A stretch of 64,000 bases of DNA from Symsagittifera roscoffensis (Eukaryota > Xenacoelomorpha > Acoela > Convolutidae). The notes below the pieces were generated by a model. The model searched no databases and had not been told where the DNA came from. It saw only the letters and a program-made list of their open reading frames with translations. The position numbers were made by a program, and so were the translations under genes. Positions 10,458 to 19,975 of this stretch are shown here, in pieces; position 1 is the first letter of the stretch, and each line of letters begins with the position of its first letter. The stretch covers positions 5,479,079-5,543,078 of the forward strand of contig NC_087068.1 of assembly GCF_963678635.1 (NCBI RefSeq), read 5' to 3'.

Positions 10458-12036
10458 AAAAAACTGGTACCTTATTTTCGTCTGTTATTATCCTATTAAT
10501 TGGTCTCTTAACATACTTTCGGTCCGGGTTTCTAATCCGTATCAGACCGTTGTTCAAATCAATCATCACGTCAAAATTCCTGACAAAATCTCTGCCCAAG
10601 ATGAATTGGTCGGCATCGTCCAGATTCTCTACCACCAGGAAGCTCATCCAAAGATCCCGTCCTCCCATGTGGAGGACCGTTATTGGTGTTCTTCCGGCTA
10701 CGTAGATAGCTCCTCGATTGGCTGCAGCCAGTCGGACATTCGTTGGAATCAGATCTTCCCGCGTGAAGCCCATTCTTTCCCAAGTTTTTATCGGCATCAC
10801 ACTCACGACCGCTCCTGTGTCCAGAAGCCCTATGACTCCGATTTTTGTTCCGTTGGTGTCGAGCAGATGTGTTGTCACATCTGCTTCATATCCAATGTGT
10901 ACTGCGTCTTGTTCCATCATGGCGTCATGGCCTATCCTGCGGACCTTGAGTTCCTCTTCTCCCAAATAGATCTGCCCTATTTGGTCATCATCTGTTGTTA
11001 CATAAGTCCTGGTGTAGATACTGATCCCATCCACGTTCAGCATCACTTGATACGGCCCATAGACTTCTAGGTAGCGTCCATGAAGTTTCTTCGTGCGAGG
11101 GCCACCCGTCGTTAGTAGTGCCCTCACAGCCCTCGACTCGGTGCGTGGCTCCATCTGCCTCAGATAGTCTGCATATGTGTCCAAATGCATCAAAGTGAAC
11201 TCAGACGGTTCACTCAGATTTCTGATTACCTGATGCCCTGCCACCGAGATTATCGACTGTATTTTACTTCCTTGCGGTGCCATACCGAACCTCTGACCAG
11301 AGATAACATTAAGTTTCAGGCTCAAGCTGCTTGGTGCTTTTGCCTCTTCAACTTCCGTTGCTTCGAAGGCGTTCAATTGCTCCTGTAATTTTTCATTCTC
11401 CAGCTCGAGTTTCACCTTTTGTTCAATCTCTTTCGTCACTAGTTCCTGTTGAACTCTATTTATAACATCCCTCGCAGCTGCCCTATAATCGATTTTGAAG
11501 TCATCGGCCGCAGTTGCTGGTTCTGGTTCACGTGCTTCCTCTGTTACCGCTTGCATCTTCTTTGCCACCAGCTCTTGAGGTTTATCCTTTCTGCGTGCCT
11601 CCGCTTCGCTCAAAAGTCGAGCCTTGCTGGCTTTCACTCCTGACAAAGCTTCTTCATGTCTTGGATGCTTGATGTCTGCCACTGCATCCCAGAATTGCGG
11701 ACAATCTGATTTAAAATGACCTTCCAAGTTACAAAAGAAACACCTCGGGCCGAATTTCGCAATTACTCCTCTCATGAAATCCTCCTGGTCCAACTCTGAC
11801 GCATCTTCGTCCTCGAGGCTAAAGCCTATTGCTTTCATGCCTTGCTTGTAAGCTGGGCATGCTGACACATGATGGTCTGTTGAACTGCAATTAGCACAAG
11901 AGCGTCTCTTGTCCATATCATCCCTCGGTTTGTACCAATTGTTCCCTTGGTTTGCTGGTCCGTTGTTAAAATTGCCATATTTGTTCTTGTAATATCCAGA
12001 TCTCGAAGGAGGTTTCAACAATAGATACTCTTTTGA
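10450..12036 (-). CDS. Element A nucleocapsid zinc knuckles and aspartic protease
   Basis: The frame is open from just after TAA 12037-12039 and in phase with gag upstream, so it is a continuation of Gag rather than a separate gene. A basic Gly/Asn-rich start is followed by two Cys-His knuckles: CANCSSTDHHVSAC and a canonical CCHC, CFFCNLEGHFKSDC (about 11700-11745). A coiled-coil stretch follows (KEIEQKVKLELENEKLQEQL). The retroviral-type protease has its active site LLDTGAVVSV at about 10812-10835 and a later ILGRDFV motif. The stop at 10450 arises from one extra T in a T8 run. Element B is in frame across this point, which supports an ancestral single Gag-Pro-Pol reading frame. Element B lacks the knuckles and the DTG because of a deletion. 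Confidence 0.85.
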   Translation of the reverse strand, partial: SKEYLLLKPPSRSGYYKNKYGNFNNGPANQGNNWYKPRDDMDKRRSCANCSSTDHHVSACPAYKQGMKAIGFSLEDEDASELDQEDFMRGVIAKFGPRCFFCNLEGHFKSDCPQFWDAVADIKHPRHEEALSGVKASKARLLSEAEARRKDKPQELVAKKMQAVTEEAREPEPATAADDFKIDYRAAARDVINRVQQELVTKEIEQKVKLELENEKLQEQLNAFEATEVEEAKAPSSLSLKLNVISGQRFGMAPQGSKIQSIISVAGHQVIRNLSEPSEFTLMHLDTYADYLRQMEPRTESRAVRALLTTGGPRTKKLHGRYLEVYGPYQVMLNVDGISIYTRTYVTTDDDQIGQIYLGEEELKVRRIGHDAMMEQDAVHIGYEADVTTHLLDTNGTKIGVIGLLDTGAVVSVMPIKTWERMGFTREDLIPTNVRLAAANRGAIYVAGRTPITVLHMGGRDLWMSFLVVENLDDADQFILGRDFVRNFDVMIDLNNGLIRIRNPDRKYVKRPINRIITDENKVPVFFG

Positions 12037-12618
12037 TTAGAGCCTCAACTCCTCCGGTGTTGGCGCATTAGTTGATAGTGGTGTGTAATGCGTTGCTAGC
12101 ATCGTACGAAAATCGTCATTTTTCACACCATCGATGAATTTTGAGGCTACGGCCAGGTTCATCCTTCGGTTTGACTCATCCGGTTGGCTGCGTCTTCTCA
12201 GCATTTCCAAATCATCGAGAAACTTGTCTATTGTTTCATCTTCTCGTTGCCTCCGTTTCTCGAAGCGCATCATCGCCTGGTGCCCCTGCACCCCTGATAC
12301 GAAACGGTTTAACAAGATTTCGAAGATTTTCTCAGCAGTGTCACGTTGATACTGTTTCTTGGCCATGACACAGTTCAGGGCTGTCCCTTCTAAGTTGCTG
12401 GTGAGCGCGCTGCATTCCTGTCTCTCCGACAAGTCCTCTTCCTCGAAATGCAGCTTCATTACCTCTATCCAGGTATCAATACAGCCATCAGATTCGTCTT
12501 TGTAGCATCTTGGTTTCTTAAAGACTCTTCTGGACTTCTCACTGCGTTCATTGGTTCTTGATAACCTTGTCAGGAATGTCTCCAAAGACCTGTTTAGGGG
12601 TTCAAATGCTGTGGCCAT
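12037..12618 (-). CDS. gag: Element A Gag, capsid-like region
   Basis: The segment opens with ATG immediately after TAA 12619-12621 and in the same phase as the upstream gag segment. The 193 codons resemble the capsid-like region of Ty3-type Gag: DGCIDTWIEVMKLHFEEE, an ALTSNLEGTALNCVMAK helix, LLNRFVSGVQGHQA, and a DETIDKFLDDLEMLRRR segment. It ends at TAA 12037-12039, again in phase with the zinc-knuckle region. Gag packages element RNA into particles. The two flanking stops make this copy unlikely to produce normal Gag-Pol unless stop readthrough occurs. Element B has the same region uninterrupted at its start and then truncated by deletion. Confidence 0.85.
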   Translation of the reverse strand: MATAFEPLNRSLETFLTRLSRTNERSEKSRRVFKKPRCYKDESDGCIDTWIEVMKLHFEEEDLSERQECSALTSNLEGTALNCVMAKKQYQRDTAEKIFEILLNRFVSGVQGHQAMMRFEKRRQREDETIDKFLDDLEMLRRRSQPDESNRRMNLAVASKFIDGVKNDDFRTMLATHYTPLSTNAPTPEELRL

Positions 12619-14301
12619 TTACGTAGCATCCCTTGAGTGTCCTGCTTGAGTGTCCTCACACCTCGTCGAAGGCTCTGTATGAGGTGCATCCCTGCAATCC
12701 GAATCGCCGTGAGTGTTTCCCTCTTGACCTACATGACTCCTCTTCGGGCTTGCATGCCCCCTGTTGCCGGAATCACTTCTCCCAGTCGCATGTGTGCCTT
12801 GCGTTGGTCGTTCGTTCGAGGTTTGTCTGTTCCCTGTTGAACTTGCTCTACTGTTCGGGCCCCATGCTGTATTACCCCTTGTGGCATAGCCTGATGAACT
12901 GCCCCTGCCTCTAGTGGATCCATACGTCTTCCTCCTTTGATGTTCATTGAAGTTCACCCTCGGTTCCCTGCTTGGACCTCCCGAGATCGGCTCTCCTTCT
13001 TTTGGTCCACTCTTGCTGCTTAGTAGCCCGTCCAACCTATCCATGATAGCCTGAGTTCGCCTCTCCATCATCACGTCTATCTTTGTGTCAAGAGACCCAA
13101 GAGACTGCTCTTGCTGAATTCTTAATTTCTCCATGTCGGGTCTTAAGCGTAACTCCCTCTGTTCCGCCTCTCTTGTCATTCGCGACAAGTTCCTCGTCAT
13201 ATGTTCGTCCGTTCTTCCTTTCAAGCGTTTTTCGCTCCTGTCAACTTCTTGTCTGTTGCGGTTTATTTCTTCCCGCAGCCTTTCCCTCTCAATGTGAACT
13301 GCTCTTTCTAGTGCACTCATCCTTATCGACATCTGTTCATTTTGTTCTCCTAAACTGCCCACTATGTTGTTTAAGGCTTCCTCTAGTGCTGCCCCGTTAT
13401 CCACGAGTGGCGTCACTAGTGGCGGTGTAACCCTGTCGGTCCCAGGTAACTTCGTGCTTGTCGAGATCCGGGCCTTGACTCTCTGCTTCAACGTCTTTTC
13501 ATTATTTATTTCAGGATCCATTAACGCATTGCCGAGCCCTCTGGTTCTACTCTCTTCAGGTTGGGGCTCCGAACTTGTCCTAATCGCGAAGTCCTTTGAC
13601 TGGCCCGGTGTGTTTGCCTCCTTGCTTATCGTTGTCACTACACCAAATTTGTCCATGGTTCCAGTCTCTCTTCCGACGTGTGCCTCACTCTCCTGGATCG
13701 AACTATTGAGGCTGACTTGAGATCCAAAGTCCCCTTGCTCTTCTTCATCTTCCTCATCCTCCTGGGACTCACCATCGTTTCCTGCTCCTCCTCCCATGCT
13801 GAATGGAAAGAAGTTTCCTAAGGTGTTCTTCATTCTTTCTGAGAACGATGACGACGTTGTTTGCTTCCCAGTTCCGCTTGCCATCATAGTGTTGTCTGTC
13901 GGAGATCTTCTAGTTGTCGCTACTTCAGTTGAGATGTCAGACAGTTCCGACATCTCCTCTCGATCCAATGTCCCGGTGGAAGTGGCAAAATCATGGCCTT
14001 GTTCTACCGGAGTAGATTCACTCGCCAGCCTTCTGCCTCTCCCTTCCAGTCCCTTTACTCCCTGGTTGTCGTTGATGGTATGGTCCGTATTGACCTCCAC
14101 TTCTAACAGTTCTCTTTGCTCTTCTGAGGTCTTCTGACTTCTCGTTTCAACCATTCTGCCTGAAACCGTCTCCCCTTTATCGGACCGGGATCGCTTGATC
14201 CAATCCACAAAAGGATCGGTCATCGTTTTTCTTTGGTTTTCAGGTATGAATTTCCTAGAGCTATTACCTCGTTTTGGTATCCTTGACTTGTCTAGACTCA
14301 T
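12619..14301 (-). CDS. gag: Element A Gag, N-terminal region
   Basis: The open frame is 560 codons, starting with MSLDKSRIPKRG at the ATG at 14301 after a long untranslated leader. It begins with a basic tail, then a low-complexity acidic stretch (ESQEDEEDEEEQGDFG). A coiled coil of around 120 residues follows (LGEQNEQMSIRMSALERAV and onward, rich in Glu/Arg), then an Arg/Ser/Gly/Asn-rich segment. No catalytic motif is seen. The position before the capsid-like region and the matching segment in element B identify it as the amino half of Gag. It ends at TAA 12619-12621, after HSRDAT, where B reads through with Met at the aligned position. The length before the capsid region is unusual for the group. 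Confidence 0.8.
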   Translation of the reverse strand: MSLDKSRIPKRGNSSRKFIPENQRKTMTDPFVDWIKRSRSDKGETVSGRMVETRSQKTSEEQRELLEVEVNTDHTINDNQGVKGLEGRGRRLASESTPVEQGHDFATSTGTLDREEMSELSDISTEVATTRRSPTDNTMMASGTGKQTTSSSFSERMKNTLGNFFPFSMGGGAGNDGESQEDEEDEEEQGDFGSQVSLNSSIQESEAHVGRETGTMDKFGVVTTISKEANTPGQSKDFAIRTSSEPQPEESRTRGLGNALMDPEINNEKTLKQRVKARISTSTKLPGTDRVTPPLVTPLVDNGAALEEALNNIVGSLGEQNEQMSIRMSALERAVHIERERLREEINRNRQEVDRSEKRLKGRTDEHMTRNLSRMTREAEQRELRLRPDMEKLRIQQEQSLGSLDTKIDVMMERRTQAIMDRLDGLLSSKSGPKEGEPISGGPSREPRVNFNEHQRRKTYGSTRGRGSSSGYATRGNTAWGPNSRASSTGNRQTSNERPTQGTHATGRSDSGNRGHASPKRSHVGQEGNTHGDSDCRDAPHTEPSTRCEDTQAGHSRDAT

Positions 14302-14736
14302 TCTCTATTTGTCACTTTCCTATGCCTACTCTTGACTCAATTGCTAGAGACCTTATAGTTTTATTAACAATAATAATGACACAACACAATAAATTTCACC
14401 AGATTCTATTAAATAGTGACCACGAATCCCTGTGTTGTCAGAGTACAGTTTGTATAAAATTTATTCACACTAACCGATTATCGGTCCAAAGATCTGGAAA
14501 CTAGCACAATATGATGTTATCAGTCAATTTAAAAGATAGTGTATTCACTACCCAATCAAGCACAGTTTACGTTGATTTAAAATCAAAAACAAAAATATAT
14601 GTTGACACAATATGAATGTATATATAAAAAAACGTATGTGTCTTGTACTCTTAGTCGGTCGCAGTACAATAGTCGAACCTGTCTTTTAAAGAAAAAGCTT
14701 TCCCTGCTTGGTGCTGCACCAAACAGACAAAACTTT

Positions 14737-14829
14737 GAAGGCAGTAATTTTCTCAAGTGGGCGTCTATTAACCCACCTATCTGCCTTCGGACTGCCCGAG
14801 CTAGACCTACTAAAATCCTCAGGGCAGTC
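14737..14829 (-). ncRNA. Structured leader RNA module, element A copy
   Basis: The minus-strand RNA can form two adjacent stem-loops. The first is closed by GAAGGCAG (14737-14744) against CTGCCTTC (14781-14788) and encloses a GTGGG/CCCAC stem. The second is closed by GACTGCCC (14790-14797) against GGGCAGTC (14822-14829). An 8-bp hairpin-like inverted repeat TTGGTGC/GCACCAA lies just outside (about 14708-14722). Element B has two copies with different stem sequences that remain complementary, which supports a real fold. Function is unknown. Confidence 0.7.
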
Positions 14830-15060
14830 ACTTTTCCCAAAAACGTATTATGCTTCAATCCACACCAATGAGTCACGCTCTTTTTAATTTAGACTTAGTG
14901 TCGCGAATATCCGAGTTCGGACCTGTTTTGTATTAGTCTGGTTCTTTTTGAAAGGCAAGTTACCAGTGCAGTCACTGATACCTAGCCTGTGTATTAATAA
15001 CCTAATACCTCTCGCTTTTTAGTCTTTCTTTCGTTCACCTAAGTCCTTAATAAAATAATA

Positions 15061-15604
15061 CCCCTCCGGATTGGCACAAATAGGACCCTTCCGGACTGTC
15101 AGAATATAGACCCCTCCGGATTGGGACCCCTCCGAGTTAGTTAATAGTAGACCCCTCCGGATTTGGACCCCTCCGAATTAGCAACTATAAGACCCCTCCG
15201 GATTCGGACCCTCCGGTTTTGTGGAAAGTAGACCCCTCCGGATTCGGAGCCCTTAGCTCTGTCAAAGTAGCTTTTCGTAGTTTTCTTAATTTCAACTTAT
15301 ACCCCTCCGGATACGTTATCCGATGCTTTTATGCTGTTTGAATTAACTGGGAAGGGTATAGGGTCCTTTCCTAGACCCCTCCGGATTGAAGTTAAGGCAC
15401 TTATTTGACAATTCACACTAACGGTGAAGGGTCTTATCACTTGCCTAATTTCGACTCTATTATGGTTGTCTTGTGCCTTCAGCCCTCCCTTTTTGTCTAG
15501 AACTGTCCTAAGTTACTTAGTTCAATCGCTATCAACTTTTGGTAGGGGTATAAGGGTTTTTCAGAAAAATTTATAAAACGTGAAGGGTGTACCCCTCCGG
15601 ATTT
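15061..15604. repeat. Iterated ACCCCTCCGGATT motif cluster, element A leader
   Basis: At least twelve near-copies of ACCCCTCCGGATT occur on the plus strand at irregular intervals of about 16-215 bases (for example 15061, 15110, 15151, 15192, 15232, 15300, 15375, 15590). Variants include ACCCTTCCGGACT and ACCCCTCCGAATT. More lie at about 15940, 16411, 16650 and 16678. TCCGGA is self-complementary. Spacing is too irregular for a simple tandem satellite. Confidence 0.85.
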
Positions 15605-15939
15605 GTGTAATTTGCTAAAAACAATCTCAAAAAATTTTCTCGCTCGCTTTTTCGAGTAATTCTCTTTCCTACTAGTAAGTTCAGCTAATTTCTGATCTAA
15701 TGGTACCAAGATTGACCGGATCTGTCCAGTTGTCGAAAAGTTATTAGCCAAAACGTCTTTCTTGTAAACTCAAAAAATTTCTCACTTATAGGTTCCACCT
15801 AACTTTTTCCGCAGTTCTGTTCCTTTCGACCTAAAATTATTGATCCGAGCTCAGAAGGCCTATACTCTTCTAGTTCAATGCAAAAGACCCGATCTAAAAC
15901 GCTTTAGCAGAAAAAATTTGCGAAAAACTATGCTACCTG

Positions 15940-16009
15940 GACCCCTCCGGATTGATGAATCCACCAAATCAAACACGTTATGTTCGATTTCTCTGCAACC
16001 CGGAAGGCT
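15940..16009. repeat. Leader segment duplicated inside the LTR of element A
   Basis: This 70-bp stretch aligns without gaps to 17721-17790 inside the LTR. Both start with GACCC[CT]TCCGGATT, share TGAATCC and GTTCGATTTC, and end CGGAAGGCT. Roughly four fifths of positions match. Confidence 0.7.
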
Positions 16010-17220
16010 TTCGGGTAGCGGGTTTTAAAACTCGTAGATTCACCTGTGGACGTTGTCCGAACAACTATTTTTACTGTCCTAACTCAAAGATTTCAAAAAA
16101 TTTTCTGATTTTATAGTGTTTCTTACTATCAAAAAATGGGAAAATTTGGTTTTTGGTACCAAACTAGTTCCAACCACTTCCGAACTAAAGTTAACCGGTT
16201 CTACTTATTACAGTAGTGCAGTTACGATGTAACACACTAACTTAGCGCTTTTTTCCGTTTCAAAAAATATCGATGTCTCAAAAATCGCGACTTGTGGGGG
16301 GATCAAAATATCGCTATTTTGACCCTAAAAACCGGTCTGTTTTCGTTGTTTTTCACTGAAAAACGATATAAGACTATTAATATAGGCTATATAAGTAATA
16401 ATATTAGTAGTACTATACCCCTCCGGGTTTGTTTATTATCCGAATTAAGGTGCTTAACTCGGATATTCGCAGTTCGGTGAAGGGTCACTACAGTGCAGCA
16501 CTGTCGAGCCCCCCACAGATTTCTATCTTACTTTTTGTACCAAAAGGGATACAAAACTTGTTAACGATACCCAACAGTCGATTGTTGTTGTCGTTGAGCC
16601 CCTTCTTGTTGCTCCTTGTACTGCTTGCCGGATCGGTCTTCACCCAGGACCCTTCCGAATTGAGCGCAAATCAGCTGACCCTTCCGGATTGAGCGCAATT
16701 TATCATTAACGTGCTTAAATGCTCAAATAACCCTACAGTACAAGCCTCAAAAACGGGCTACAAAATTGATCGTAACAATCCTGACTGATATAAATGCCTG
16801 TAACAACAATATATCTATCAACAACAAACGGGGGGGTTGAATCACATCTTGTCTGGGGGGATGATTTCTACTGATTTTTTACTTTTCTTACTGTTTTTGG
16901 TTTTTTCGGTTATTTTTTATGTTTTTTGTTTTTCTTGGGTACTATACTACTTTTTGTTTGGTTTTACTTATATCTTTAAGTGTTTTTGGTCACCAACCAC
17001 TCAGGGGACGAGGAGACGGCCGATCCCCCCACCCTTCCTGGTTCGTGAATTTTCGGTCTTAACTAGGTTAAAAAACTATTCACGGCAATCCGGAAGGCCT
17101 CCGCGTTCCGAACTACCCTTCCGCCCCGGCGGTTAAGGCCTATTAAGGGCGTTAATGTGAGCATCCGCTCGGCGCGGAGTGCTCGTTAACGGTTCCGCCG
17201 GTCATGATGTTATAAAAGAA

Positions 17221-17238
17221 TAACACCCAGGAGCGCCA
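17221..17238 (-). promoter_or_regulatory. Primer-binding-like site, element A
   Basis: On the minus strand TGGCGCTCCTGGGTG starts 12 nt after the LTR end. It begins with TGG, as expected for pairing with a tRNA CCA end, and is identical over 15 nt in element B although the 12-nt gap differs. The tRNA was not identified. A gap of 12 nt is longer than usual. Confidence 0.65.
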
Positions 17239-17250
17239 TAAAAACATACA

Positions 17251-18190
17251 TGTAACATTCGCCCGGAAGAGACATATCGACGGATAACAAAACTAAGTCT
17301 TAAGACGACTGGATAGCGTCTAAACAGAGCCTTGCATGTTTTTCACCGTCTCTACCAAGCCAGTACTTTTCGGTGGTCTTTTCTAACATCGGGTCGACAA
17401 AAACGTTACTGTTCTCCGGCTTCGACCAGAACGCTCAAACTAACTGAATTACATGCAAAAATAGTGAGCTCATGGCTGGGTCTCAGTATCCCCAGACCAC
17501 GAGGTCACTCCTAAAAACAGGGCTACTACTTATTATATTACTATTGTTTTTGTTCAGTAGATAAAAATCATCATCTCCATCGAAGATGGATCAACCCTTT
17601 CCCCCCCAACTCTTAGCACCTCATCCTTGTCAAAACTAATCCAAATATCAATTAAATTCAAGTCAGGACATGACAGGATGCTAAAAGTTCATATGAGTCA
17701 ATAAAAGTTTTCCGTCCCGAGACCCTTCCGGATTCTTGAATCCGATGAATCAAGCTCCTTAAGTTCGATTTCACGACAACACGGAAGGCTGGTTTCTTAC
17801 CCTTCACCGTTGTTCGCAACGGCCTTGCAACTATTGTAGCAGCACAATAGTTGCAACTCGGAACGTTCTCTGCTATTGTAGTTCGTTGTCGTTTTTCTTC
17901 AATTTCGACTTCTTCAATTTCGATAAAGTTGTTCTCGTCAGCGCAACTAATGTTGTTGTTTTTCTTCTCTCGTTTCTTGTTAAAATGGCCGTTTCAGCAT
18001 TTCTCAGAAATGTGACGTCATGATTCGAATTTTTGAAATTTTAAAATACCAGAATATTCCAGCCTTCACCGTTTGGCTAAACGTTCCAATAACGCCCTTA
18101 GTTCTTAAAAACCACCAATCCGGAAGGCTTACTGCTAAAATTCCGAATTCTGCAGAGATTGCATTTTTGACATTCTGGTCGAATGTCACA
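17251..18190 (-). repeat. 5' LTR of element A
   Basis: This is a 940-bp LTR with TG...CA ends (minus strand TGTGACATTC ... GTTACA). It is related to the 882-bp LTRs of element B along its length: shared blocks include TTTTTCACCGTCTC, the GATGGAT..ACCCTTTCC block and the terminal inverted TGACATTC/GAATGTCA motif, which in B is TGCCATTC. The boundary was set by homology to B and by the primer-binding-like site. The base triplet next to its 5' end is CAA on the minus strand, as for B. The partner LTR is outside the window, so age cannot be estimated. Confidence 0.85.
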
Positions 18191-19093
18191 TTGACATGTT
18201 CGATATTCTAATCCGAAATACTTTTGAAGTGAACTATGTGTAAGCTCCCTACTCTAAAACTCATTCCGCGTGTTGATCCCTGGCCCCAGTTTTTTAATGA
18301 GCAGCGTTTCCAATTTTAGGAGTTTCAATGCATTGTTTGACTGATCGATTATCTCCCATATCAACTGTGCTGTGGTCGCTTCCTCCCCACACTGATGTTT
18401 GTGTATGCCTACAGGCCAGTCCTCTTTCTTGTGTTCCTCATTCCTCACTCATTGTGGCCAATTGTCGAACAGTTGACCAATATAGGTGGAACTACATCCA
18501 CAACAAGTTAGTTTGTAGACAACATTGGTTTCAGATAACGGGGGAATGTTGACTTAGGGGAGGGAAGAGCGGTTTTCAATTTCCGGTTCGTAAACACAAT
18601 TTGTGGGTTTATATCACCGCGCACCTTGTTTGCACACAATTGAATTCGATTTCCTTGATATTGAAGCTTGAGCAATGGGAATTTCTCGTCTCGCAATTCA
18701 TTTTTTGCCCAGGTATCCGTTTTAGTTGACATTAATTCTGCCCCAAGAATTTTGCGTAGTCCTTTCGGCTCAGTTCGAATGTGCACTCCTGTGGGTACTG
18801 ATTTTCTTTACATTGCTGTCTCTTGATCATCATTGTTTCATGGTAAAATTCCTATGTAGATGTATTCCTAAAAATCTTCTGAATGGTGCCCCTCATTATA
18901 ATTCTCTTGTACTGCAGTGGTGCGCATTTTATGATGTTGAAAAGCGTGCCAGTATCCTTTAGTTTTTGCTACCACCCACATTTAACTTTCTTGTTGCTAT
19001 CTAAACTTAATGTCAAAAACAGCCAGATCAACGTTCTCATTAGATGTTGCAAGTGTGAACTGTAAGTTACGGGTGCAATTTAATGGCAGCTTG
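18191..19093 (-). pseudogene. Penelope-like retroelement remnant, reverse transcriptase end and GIY-YIG-like C terminus
   Basis: Several frames on the minus strand together match a Penelope-like element. From right to left there is NLQFTLATSNENVDLA (about 19010-19065), a CAPLQYKRIIMRGTIQKIF segment (about 18870-18930), a cysteine-rich KLTCCGCSSTYIGQ segment typical of the GIY-YIG nuclease region (about 18490-18520), and a tail EIIDQSNNALKLLKLETLLI ending in a stop at 18254. Frameshifts and stops between them show it is dead. The 5' continuation is at 41302-41421 on the other side of element B, so B inserted into it. Element A lies 63 bp beyond its stop codon. Confidence 0.7.
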
Positions 19094-19975
19094 TGTAACA
19101 TTCGCCCAAATACTACACAGCGACGGAGCGTAGAAAAAGTACCTATTAACGACTGGCAGGCGTCAGTTACCTTAATCCTACTCGTTTTTCACCGTCTCGA
19201 CCTTGCCAGTTGATTTTCTAGTCTGTTTAGGGCAAAGTAAAAAGTTACCATTTTTAGGCCATCAGTCAAACGACTTTTGATCAGCTTTCGTTTACATGCG
19301 AACACAACCACATAGCTGAGTCTCGGATCCTCAGACTACGTGATTGTCATTAAAAACACGGCTCGAACAACCTATTTTAACATATTTTTGTGTGACAGTT
19401 TTATATTAAATCCATTGGAGATGGATTGACCCTTTCCTCTTCCTAGCTACTCATATTCTGAAATATCAAACAATAACGGTGTTAATTAAGAGATCTATGA
19501 CATTCCAGCAGCTATAAAGTTAGTTTATACAGTCCCTTCACATAAACAGTCTCTGGGGGACCAAGCCTCCGCTCCCGTAATATTCCTGAGATAACGCTCT
19601 TATCTCCTCCAATTTGTGTCCCGGGAGGGTTCCGTGGTGTATTTCTTCCCCCACTGAAGCCTCCTTCTCCACCAATATCTGTTGATAAGTGTCTTATCGT
19701 GCGTTGTTGCCACGATAAGAGGCTTCGTATTTTCCGTCTCTGGTACGACTGTTTTTCACAATATCTGTCGTTGTTCTGATTTTTGTCACTTTTTCAGTCA
19801 AAATGGCAGTTTTTCGTATTTCTGAGAAATATTCTTCTTCCAATCGAAATTTTAAAAATAAAAATTCTAGAATATTCCGACCCTCCTTCGCAATACTTTT
19901 TCGTCAATAAGGCCTTTAGTCGTTCTTTTTTACGTCGCCGGAAGGTTGTGCTGTGCCATCTGGCAGAATGGCACA
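19094..19975 (-). repeat. 3' LTR of element B
   Basis: 882 bp, TG...CA on the minus strand (TGTGCCATTCTG ... GGGCGAATGTTACA). Nearly identical to 40420-41301. A self-complementary TGCCATTCTGCCAGATGGCA sequence lies at the 5' tip of the minus-strand LTR. Confidence 0.95.

Larger units (their letters stand above)
14302..17220 (-). other. Element A untranslated leader (about 2.9 kb)
   Basis: No long coding frame is visible between the primer-binding-like site and gag. The leader holds a folded RNA module (14737-14829), a cluster of CCCTCCGG-type motifs (15061-15604, with further scattered copies to about 17100), and a 70-bp segment at 15940-16009 that recurs inside the LTR at 17721-17790. The leader of element B is collinear in part: for example both carry a GCCCCCCAC block (16508 region in A, 39712 region in B) after an ACTCGG segment. 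Such leaders in retroelements commonly hold packaging, dimerisation or internal-entry signals; none is proven here. Confidence 0.75.
1..18190 (-). mobile_element. Giant Ty3/gypsy-type LTR retrotransposon A (3' end outside window)
   Basis: Read on the minus strand from 18190 leftwards, this is LTR (17251-18190), primer-binding-like site, a leader of about 2.9 kb, gag, zinc knuckles, protease, reverse transcriptase, RNase H, integrase and a second long coding region that runs off the left edge. The PR-RT-RH-IN order, DTG protease, YVDD reverse transcriptase and GPF-containing integrase tail place it in the Ty3/gypsy group. More than 18 kb is present and the 3' LTR is still not reached, about three times the usual size of the group. 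Element B in the same window is a close relative and guides the reading of frames and breaks. Coding parts look clearly richer in G and C than the host DNA around them. Visible lesions are three in-frame TAA codons and one homopolymer frameshift. Confidence 0.9.

Noticed and set aside
10450-10458. Programmed frameshift at the T8 run
   Set aside because: Element B reads through in one frame with a shorter run, so mutation or sequence error is simpler.
14737-14829. Hammerhead ribozyme in the leader module
   Set aside because: The CUGAUGA core and matching GAAA strand were not found in the expected arrangement.
15061-15604. Regularly repeated short motifs that might suggest a CRISPR array
   Set aside because: Spacing is irregular, motifs are degenerate and the setting is an animal retroelement leader.
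18004-18211. Short open frames on both strands inside the LTR of A
   Set aside because: They arise from the LTR sequence and its inverted-repeat tip. No protein similarity is seen.
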